Source: Eudoraea sp. (GTDB lineage Bacteria; Bacteroidota; Bacteroidia; Flavobacteriales; Flavobacteriaceae). Taken from it: a stretch of 7,577 nucleotides of DNA. This document shows positions 1 through 4,418 of the stretch, one piece after another. Under the pieces are notes generated by a model. That model made no database searches. It had not been told where the DNA came from and was given only the letters and a program-made list of their open reading frames with translations. Made by a program: the position numbers and the translations under genes. The stretch's first letter is position 1. The number at the start of each line of letters is the position of its first letter. The stretch spans positions 1 to 7,577 of the forward strand of contig JABDRK010000400.1 in assembly GCA_013041785.1 (NCBI GenBank), in the 5' to 3' direction.

Positions 1-228
1 GGTTTATGTATTTTCAGACTGAGGCTCTTTCAGGAACATTGAAAATATCTCCTTGTGCAAAAATTCCGTGGAATTGATCCGGTATGCCTCGAATTATTCC
101 CTTATTTAAGAGGTACATTCCAAATAAGACATAAATTCCTTCCTAACGAGTATAGTATTACTCAATTCTGAGTATGTTTATCTACACCCAACACAATAAA
201 TTTCCGGGTTACTAGAATATAGTCAACG

Positions 229-277
229 GACTTAATTCAAATGCTACCCGTCCCTTCGGGTATAGTGTCATTAAGTC
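229..277 (+). other. Nested hairpin, possible structured RNA
   Basis: An outer perfect 8-bp stem (GACTTAAT at 229-236, ATTAAGTC at 270-277) encloses a perfect 6-bp inner stem (TACCCG at 245-250, CGGGTA at 257-262) with a 6-base loop. The 8- and 7-base sides of the internal loop are unpaired. A terminator-like hairpin starts 8 bases downstream. No known riboswitch or RNA class was recognised. The stems are direct observations; that the element is transcribed and functional is inference. Confidence 0.3.
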
Positions 278-284
278 TTTAATT

Positions 285-324
285 GGGCCCTGCCGCTTCG
301 GGGGAACTCTGGTGGGGTCCTTTT
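285..324 (+). terminator. Terminator-like hairpin with short T tract
   Basis: GGGCCC (285-290) can pair with GGGTCC (315-320) in a 6-bp stem containing one G-U pair, and the stem is followed directly by TTTT (321-324) then ATT. A small CCG/CGG stem (293-295 with 299-301) may form inside. This arrangement fits a Rho-independent terminator read on the plus strand. The transcript it would end is either a gene outside the window to the left or a small RNA in 1-284. The 24-base inner part makes it looser than a textbook terminator. Confidence 0.4.
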
Positions 325-400
325 ATTACAATTTTCTTTCCTTGTCCCCCTTGATTTTAACACCCAAAATCCTTTACTTAAAGGGATTAAATCCAACACC

Positions 401-595
401 ATGCAAGAGAAAGAAAAACAGGATTCCATTACCATACCCAAAAAAGCCCTGGCCGGCTTTACCCCGGTTGTGGCCATAGTTGCCATCCTGCTCTCCAAGG
501 ATAAAGTAGGGGAGATGTTCCTCTTCCTGCTTGGAGTGGGGGCCGGAATATATATTGGATACCAATGGGCCAGGGGGAAAAGCAAATCCTCTTAA
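401..595 (+). CDS. Small two-helix membrane protein of unknown function
   Basis: The 64-residue product has a polar, charged N-terminus (residues 1-16), a hydrophobic segment at about 17-31, a short charged turn (SKDK, 32-35), a second Gly-rich hydrophobic segment at about 36-55, and a basic tail (RGKSK). This is the pattern of a helical hairpin in the inner membrane with both ends on the cytoplasmic side by the positive-inside rule. No family was recognised. The ATG at 401 is the only good start; no clear Shine-Dalgarno sequence precedes it, and a bulged hairpin (368-388) lies 12 bases upstream. moaE begins 87 bases downstream on the same strand, so they may share a transcript, although a possible promoter lies between them. 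Support is the protein-like composition and membrane pattern; the overlapping minus-strand frames look like shadows. Confidence 0.65.
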   Translation: MQEKEKQDSITIPKKALAGFTPVVAIVAILLSKDKVGEMFLFLLGVGAGIYIGYQWARGKSKSS

Positions 596-626
596 GAAAT
601 TTGATCCACCAATATTTCAATAGTTA

Positions 627-654
627 TTGTTGCCATACCTTTCCCATAATCTTG
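627..654 (+). promoter_or_regulatory. Possible Bacteroidota-type promoter for moaE-moaC
   Basis: TTG at 627-629 is followed after 17 bases by TAATCTTG (647-654), one base off the TAnnTTTG -7 box of Bacteroidota primary sigma factor promoters. Transcription would start near 660, leaving a leader of about 20 bases before the moaE ATG at 683. This is a pattern match by eye only. Confidence 0.3.
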
Positions 655-682
655 CTTACCTTAGCATAATACCCAGATAGAA

Positions 683-1126
683 ATGAAAACCAAAACCATA
701 AAGAACGTATTCCGTGACGGACCCATAACCCCGGAATTCATAGCCAATTCCATTGCCAAACACCAGGTGAAGACCCAGATCGGGGCCCATGATATTTTTC
801 TGGGGCAGGTACGGGCCGATGAGATTGAAGGGAAGGTAGTTCAGGCCATCGAATACACGGCCTATGAAGAAATGGCCAATAAAAAGTTCCACGAGATCCG
901 GGAAGGGGCATTTGAAAAATTTGAGCTCAGCTGCATGCATATCTACCACAGTCTGGGAATTGTAAAAACGGGGGAGATCTGCCTGTTTGTCTTTGTATCC
1001 GCTCCCCACCGCAAAGAAGTATTTGAGGCACTGCACTATATCGTGGAAGAGATTAAAAGCCAGGTTCCTGTATTTGGCAAGGAATTATTTGAGGACGATT
1101 CCTATCAATGGAAAGTAAATACCTAG
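683..1126 (+). CDS. moaE: Molybdopterin synthase catalytic subunit MoaE
   Basis: MoaE is the large subunit of molybdopterin synthase. With the thiocarboxylated small subunit MoaD it puts two sulfurs into cyclic pyranopterin monophosphate to make molybdopterin, in the cytoplasm. The 147-residue protein has the family length (E. coli about 150). Recognisable blocks are FLGQVR (39-44), the EYTAYEEMA block (57-65) matching the conserved EYxxYxxMA region, the SAPHR motif (106-110), and IKSQVP..GKE (124-134), whose K125 and K133 correspond to the two essential lysines (K119 and K126 in E. coli). The spacing between these lysines is one residue longer than in E. coli. The usual HRxG motif reads HSLG (89-92), a mild variation. 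No Shine-Dalgarno is evident at the ATG. moaC follows after 3 bases, so the two are almost certainly co-transcribed. MoaD is not in this window. Confidence 0.95.
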   Translation: MKTKTIKNVFRDGPITPEFIANSIAKHQVKTQIGAHDIFLGQVRADEIEGKVVQAIEYTAYEEMANKKFHEIREGAFEKFELSCMHIYHSLGIVKTGEICLFVFVSAPHRKEVFEALHYIVEEIKSQVPVFGKELFEDDSYQWKVNT

Positions 1127-1129
1127 GCC

Positions 1130-1561
1130 ATGGTAGACATTACCCATAAAGACCATACCCTTCGCACTGCTGTGGCCCAGGCCATAGTTGAGGTAAGTTC
1201 TCAGGATACCATCACCGCCGTAGAAGAAGATCGGGTGCCCAAAGGCAATGTTTTTGCCATGAGTAAGGCGGCTGGCCTTTTGGGGGTAAAGAAAACCCCG
1301 GATCTCCTACCCGACTGCCACCCCTTACCTATCGAATATACCGATGTTCAATATGAAATTGACGGACTGCAGATCAAAATCCTGATCACGGTAAAAACCA
1401 TTTACAAAACCGGAGTGGAGGTGGAAGCAATGCACGGGGCTAGTGTTGTTGCCTTAAACATGTATGACATGCTCAAACCCCTGGATAAGGGTGTCGAGAT
1501 CAAAAACATCAAGCTCCTTAAAAAAACCGGCGGAAAATCTGATTATACGGCTAAGCTGTAG
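1130..1561 (+). CDS. moaC: Cyclic pyranopterin monophosphate synthase MoaC
   Basis: MoaC converts 3',8-cyclo-7,8-dihydro-GTP, made by the radical SAM enzyme MoaA, into cyclic pyranopterin monophosphate, the substrate of MoaE/MoaD. The family acts as a hexamer of dimers in the cytoplasm. The 143-residue product starts directly at the conserved MVDIT block, so it lacks the short extension seen at the E. coli N-terminus (161 residues). Visible landmarks are PKGNVF with K38 (equivalent to E. coli K51), the DCHPL motif with H64 (equivalent to H77), KTGVEVEA with E97 and E99, MYDMLK with D113 and K116 (equivalent to D128 and K131), and the C-terminal KTGGKSD block. All expected active-site residues are present. 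It lies 3 bases after moaE. Its stop codon is only 3 bases from the stop of the convergent gene downstream, so there is no room for a separate terminator. Confidence 0.96.
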   Translation: MVDITHKDHTLRTAVAQAIVEVSSQDTITAVEEDRVPKGNVFAMSKAAGLLGVKKTPDLLPDCHPLPIEYTDVQYEIDGLQIKILITVKTIYKTGVEVEAMHGASVVALNMYDMLKPLDKGVEIKNIKLLKKTGGKSDYTAKL

Positions 1562-1564
1562 CGG

Positions 1565-2287
1565 CTATTTCCTTTTGGACCAAATCTCATACATGGGTTC
1601 CCCACGGCTGTTCTTGCCCTGATGGTGCCAGTCGTCCCCTTTGATATTATAGATAAACTTGAGTTTGGCACCCACCCGGGAATTGTCCCTGGAGAAATAC
1701 TGAATGTGTTCCGTATAGCTCCCGTCATCGGTGGTATACAATCCACCGCCGGTCCCCGAGAAACGGAAGGTCTCTGTATGGTAGGCAATCCACTGAAACC
1801 TGCCGTCCATTAGGAATTTCATGGTTTTCCTGGCATTGGCCTCCCCCCTGCGATCCTGTCCGGTATCCGGACCCCTTGTGGCAAACAGCCATTTTCCGTC
1901 TAAATCCTGGGACAAAGAGGCACCGCGTTCAAATTCCAGGGGCTTACCCAGGTTCAGAACCAGTATTGTGCCTTCCATGATGTACGGAATACTGAGTGAG
2001 CGCAGGCTGTCTTGCGCATATTGTGAATTAAACTCCAGCTGTATATCTAATTTTCCGTTGTTGGCTTTGTAGAATCCCCCCAGGGATTTCACAAATTCTG
2101 CAGGGCCTTCCTGGTATACAGTGTGCACCAGGTATGTATCATCTATTTTAAGTTCATGGGTAAGGGTTCTGTCTCCATTGGTTTCTTTGGCCATATAGAC
2201 TCCGCTTTGCAGTTGAGCAGATGCTGTTGCCAGAAACAAAAAAAATGCAGTAAGAAAAACGAAGAAATTATTAACAGGATTACGCAT
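1565..2287 (-). CDS. Secreted protein with two similar beta-rich halves, function unknown
   Basis: The 240-residue product begins with a signal peptide: a short polar start, a Phe-rich hydrophobic core (about 8-21) and an SAQ-type cleavage site near residue 25. It is therefore exported. The mature part seems to be an internal duplication: residues 46-106 align without gaps to 157-217 (offset 111). In the 37-residue core (70-106 with 181-217) eight positions are identical: the GG pair, Tyr, Gly, Ser, Leu, Tyr and the final Gly. Both halves alternate hydrophobic and polar residues, suggesting antiparallel beta strands, perhaps a lipocalin-like or small barrel fold. It resembles flavobacterial proteins annotated only as membrane or secreted protein, and no function can be assigned. 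It lies 40 bases after the threonine dehydrogenase gene on the same strand and may be co-transcribed with it. A perfect hairpin ends 3 bases before its ATG. Confidence 0.85.
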   Translation of the reverse strand: MRNPVNNFFVFLTAFFLFLATASAQLQSGVYMAKETNGDRTLTHELKIDDTYLVHTVYQEGPAEFVKSLGGFYKANNGKLDIQLEFNSQYAQDSLRSLSIPYIMEGTILVLNLGKPLEFERGASLSQDLDGKWLFATRGPDTGQDRRGEANARKTMKFLMDGRFQWIAYHTETFRFSGTGGGLYTTDDGSYTEHIQYFSRDNSRVGAKLKFIYNIKGDDWHHQGKNSRGEPMYEIWSKRK

Positions 2288-2290
2288 AAC

Positions 2291-2307
2291 AGGGATATTT
2301 TATCCCT
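2291..2307 (-). promoter_or_regulatory. Perfect 7-bp hairpin next to a start codon
   Basis: AGGGATA (2291-2297) and TATCCCT (2301-2307) are exact reverse complements separated by a TTT loop. In the minus-strand transcript the stem ends 3 bases before the ATG at 2287 of the secreted-protein gene, and begins 20 bases after the stop codon of the upstream dehydrogenase gene. No T tract follows it on the minus strand, so it does not look like a terminator for that gene. It could limit ribosome access to the start, protect an mRNA end after processing, or be a dyad operator. The structure is seen directly; the role is inference. Confidence 0.4.
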
Positions 2308-2327
2308 TAAAAATAGTCAATAATTCT

Positions 2328-3269
2328 CTACTTCCCTAGCCCTGCAAGCATTTCCGAGGTAGTCTTTTGCAGGTCGAATTCCGGCATCCACCCCCAGTCG
2401 GCCCTGGCCTGGGAGTCGTCAATACTCTCCGGCCAGCTGTCCGCTATCTCCTGGCGGAAGTCAGGGGTATAGGAGATAGTGAAATCAGGCAGGTGCTCCC
2501 GGATACTTTGCGCAATTTCGGCCGGAGTAAAGCTCATGCCAGCCAAATTATATGAAGAACGTACAGTTAGTTTGCCGCGATCCGATTCCATTAATTCCAG
2601 GGTGGCCCGGATGGCATCTTCCATATACATCATAGGCAACCGGGTGTCTTCCCTTAGGAAACAGGAATAATTACCCTTTTCTAGTGCTTTATGGTAAATA
2701 TCCACAGCATAGTCCGTTGTTCCTCCGCCTGGTAAGGTTTTCCAGCTGATCAGCCCCGGATATCGTACGCTGCGCACATCCACTCCGAATTTCTGGTGGT
2801 AATATGCACACCAGCGTTCACCCGCCTGCTTGCTGATACCATAGACTGTTGAAGGTTCCATGATGCAGTGCTGAGGGGTATTCTGTTTTGGAGTATTGGG
2901 CCCGAAGACACCAATGCTGGAGGGCCAGAAAACTTTTTCAATTTTATTTTCTTTGGCGAGGTTGAGCACGTTGAGCAGGGAATTCATATTGAGGTTCCAG
3001 GCCCGTGACGGGAATTTCTCAGCTGTAGCACTTAGCATGGCCGCCATCAGGTAGATTTCATCCACTTCATAATGCATAACAACGTCTTCTATGGCCTCAT
3101 AGTTCGTTGCATCCAAGAGCTCAAATGGTCCTGAAATGGATAGGTTATCGGTATGTTCGCGAATATCACTGGCTATGATATGAGCCCCCCCATGCTTTTG
3201 CCTCAGGGCCAGGGTTAGTTCAGTACCTATCTGGCCACAGGCGCCTAAAATCAAAATTGTCTTATCCAT
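2328..3269 (-). CDS. SDR-type L-threonine 3-dehydrogenase
   Basis: This 313-residue protein belongs to the extended short-chain dehydrogenase (NAD-dependent epimerase-like) family, in the group of threonine dehydrogenases characterised from Flavobacterium frigidimaris and Cupriavidus necator. It would oxidise L-threonine with NAD+ to 2-amino-3-oxobutanoate, which Kbl cleaves to glycine and acetyl-CoA. Features are a Rossmann motif GACGQIG (9-15), acidic D35 at the end of the second strand typical of NAD preference, PSSIGVFGP (116-124), the catalytic Y143 and K147 in YGISK, and PGLISW (171-176) with PGGGTTDYAVDIY (180-192), the signature that separates these enzymes from UDP-galactose epimerases. 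The frame stays open 37 codons upstream to 3380, but those residues do not fit the fold; the ATG at 3267-3269 puts the first beta strand at the right place. It diverges from the lipoprotein gene. A weak -7-like box (TATATTTA, minus strand, 3298-3291) lies upstream. Kbl is not in the window. Confidence 0.9.
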   Translation of the reverse strand: MDKTILILGACGQIGTELTLALRQKHGGAHIIASDIREHTDNLSISGPFELLDATNYEAIEDVVMHYEVDEIYLMAAMLSATAEKFPSRAWNLNMNSLLNVLNLAKENKIEKVFWPSSIGVFGPNTPKQNTPQHCIMEPSTVYGISKQAGERWCAYYHQKFGVDVRSVRYPGLISWKTLPGGGTTDYAVDIYHKALEKGNYSCFLREDTRLPMMYMEDAIRATLELMESDRGKLTVRSSYNLAGMSFTPAEIAQSIREHLPDFTISYTPDFRQEIADSWPESIDDSQARADWGWMPEFDLQKTTSEMLAGLGK

Positions 3270-3357
3270 TTGCAGGTTTTCAATTGGTTGTAAATATAAT
3301 TCATTGCCGTAAACCTGAAGGCATAGTTTTCTCCTTTCCCTCACCCAGATTACCCTG

Positions 3358-3389
3358 TTTCTCTCCCCTAAAAACCCCACTAAAATTTG
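3358..3389 (+). promoter_or_regulatory. Possible Bacteroidota-type promoter for the trehalase cluster
   Basis: TTTC (3358-3361) is followed after exactly 19 bases by TAAAATTTG (3381-3389). This resembles the TTTG-N19-TAnnTTTG promoter of Bacteroides and Flavobacterium, with one mismatch in the -33 box and one extra A in the -7 box. Transcription would begin about 3395, giving a leader of only a few bases before the ATG at 3402. It also argues against the TTG at 3387 being the start codon, since that triplet lies in the -7 box. Confidence 0.4.
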
Positions 3390-3401
3390 TACATTCGTTC
3401 C

Positions 3402-3896
3402 ATGCGTTTAATGAAATTGCTCTTGCTGGTAAGTGCGCTCTTAATTGGTTGCAGGGGCGAAAGGGACTCCCAGGAGTCGTCCGGGACTTCCGTGATTGAG
3501 ATTGACGGTACACAACTCCCTCAGCGAAGCACATTAAATTCGCGTGCTAAGGAGATGCTTAAAGACTGGCCCGCTTTTCAGGAGCTGGAGAAAAGTTTTG
3601 AAGCCCTCTATCGCGTAGAAAACAACGAAGACCTTATCCTGGTGGTTGAGGAAATGATAAAAAGGCAAAATGATCTGGAAGACTCGGAATATCCGGAGGC
3701 TTTTGACATACCTCATGTGAAAAGCCGGCAGAAGGTTTTTAAGACCTACCTCCTTAAACTGAAGGCAGCCTCGGAATACCGCACAGAAGTAGTGTCACCA
3801 GCCATAGAAATGCTGGAGGCCTATAATGCCTTTCTGGAACAATTCAATATTGTTGTAAACGATACACTCGACCTTAATTTAATTTTGGATGAATAA
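3402..3896 (+). CDS. Helical lipoprotein of unknown function
   Basis: The 164-residue product has a lipoprotein signal peptide: basic start (MRLMK), Leu-rich core and lipobox LIGC with the acylated cysteine at 17. The residues after the cysteine (RGERDSQESSG) form a polar linker. From about 45 to 155 the sequence is mostly amphipathic helix with high Glu, Lys and Leu content, which could form a small helical bundle in the periplasm or at the outer membrane. No family was recognised. An ATG at 3411 (MKLLLL) is an alternative start; the frame also stays open to a TTG at 3387, but that triplet overlaps a promoter-like box. The last codons overlap the start of the next gene by 8 bases, so translation of the two is probably coupled. 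It is the first gene of a three-gene cluster that ends with trehalase. Confidence 0.8.
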   Translation: MRLMKLLLLVSALLIGCRGERDSQESSGTSVIEIDGTQLPQRSTLNSRAKEMLKDWPAFQELEKSFEALYRVENNEDLILVVEEMIKRQNDLEDSEYPEAFDIPHVKSRQKVFKTYLLKLKAASEYRTEVVSPAIEMLEAYNAFLEQFNIVVNDTLDLNLILDE

Positions 3897-4386
3897 GTTC
3901 TTATTACTGATAATGTTGTCCCTTACTATGGGATTACAAGCACAGAACCCCCAAAATAAGGCTATACACCAGATATTGGACCAATGGCACGAGGCAGCGG
4001 CTAACGCAGACATTGAGACCTATTTTGGACTTATGGGGGAGCAAAGTGTTTTTATTGGCACAGATGCTATGGAGAATTGGCAACGGGAAGCGTTCCTGGC
4101 GTTTTCCAAACCCCATTTTGAACAGGGAAAAGCCTGGTCTTTTAAAGCAAGGGAGCGCAACATCTACCTGGCTGAGGGTGGGGAAATTGCCTGGTTCGAC
4201 GAATTACTGGACACCTGGATGGGGACTTGCCGGGGATCCGGGGTTTTAGAGAAAGTCAAAGATTCCTGGAAGATCAGGCATTACGTGCTGTCTATTACCA
4301 TTCCCAATGAAGAAATTCAACCCGTAATTGCCTTGAAAAAGAAGAAAGACAGCATAATTCAGAAGCAAATACAGCGCGACTGGTAA
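3889..4386 (+). CDS. Exported SnoaL/NTF2-like domain protein
   Basis: The 165-residue product has a signal peptide (core at about 4-16, cleavage after LQAQ near residue 19) and no lipobox, so it is probably soluble in the periplasm. The mature part matches the SnoaL-like branch of the NTF2 superfamily (SnoaL_3/DUF4440 type), an alpha+beta cone fold with a ligand pocket. Typical landmarks are the first helix with WHEAAANAD (33-41), YFGLM (45-49), VFIGTDAMENW (54-64), the strand with EIAWFDELLDTW (99-110), RGSGVL (115-120) and WKIRHY (127-132). These proteins can be enzymes or binding proteins, so the substrate cannot be told. A Lys/Gln-rich tail (149-161) extends past the domain. Its ATG overlaps the stop region of the lipoprotein gene by 8 bases; trehalase starts 32 bases downstream. 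Confidence 0.88.
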   Translation: MNKFLLLIMLSLTMGLQAQNPQNKAIHQILDQWHEAAANADIETYFGLMGEQSVFIGTDAMENWQREAFLAFSKPHFEQGKAWSFKARERNIYLAEGGEIAWFDELLDTWMGTCRGSGVLEKVKDSWKIRHYVLSITIPNEEIQPVIALKKKKDSIIQKQIQRDW

Positions 4387-4418
4387 TATCGACTGTATAT
4401 TTTAAACTCCCGAGAAAT

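Larger units (their letters stand above)
1..400. other. Gene-free left intergenic region with several possible hairpins
   Basis: No convincing reading frame was found on either strand; all frames checked near the left edge close within about 25 codons. The stretch is AT-rich up to about 240 and more GC-rich from 240 to 360. Inverted repeats seen by eye are: 9-16 with 40-47 (8 bp, enclosing 19-22 with 30-33), 62-67 with 70-75, 101-107 with 122-128 (7 bp), 148-152 or 170-174 competing for 159-163, 229-236 with 270-277 (8 bp, enclosing 245-250 with 257-262), 285-290 with 315-320 followed by T residues, and 368-375 with 380-388 with one bulge just before the start codon at 401. Some such stems are expected by chance in AT-rich DNA. 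The region may hold a small RNA, a structured leader or only the 3' flank of a gene to the left. Confidence 0.6.

Noticed and set aside
62..75. AATTCC-GT-GGAATT palindrome as an operator or transposon end
   Set aside because: It is short, has no second copy or target duplication in the window, and no nearby regulator or transposase.
3..77. Short frame at the left edge as the C-terminal end of a gene
   Set aside because: It has only 24 codons without recognisable features, so it cannot be told from chance.
271..585. Minus-strand frame of 104 codons opposite the small membrane protein
   Set aside because: Its product is Pro/Ser/Arg-rich with no domain-like pattern, while the plus-strand frame gives a sensible membrane protein; it also runs through the terminator-like hairpin.
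596..682. Molybdenum cofactor riboswitch upstream of moaE
   Set aside because: The 87-base gap is AT-rich with no strong nested stems and is shorter than the known Moco RNA motif.
656..1036. Minus-strand frame of 126 codons
   Set aside because: It lies entirely opposite moaE, whose family motifs are clear; the Phe/Tyr/Gly-rich product is a shadow.
3270..3380. N-terminal extension of 37 codons on the threonine dehydrogenase
   Set aside because: The added residues precede the first Rossmann strand and do not resemble the family; the ATG at 3269 gives the standard N-terminus.
3387..3401. TTG start adding five residues to the lipoprotein
   Set aside because: The TTG overlaps the -7-like box, and the ATG at 3402 gives a normal lipoprotein signal length.
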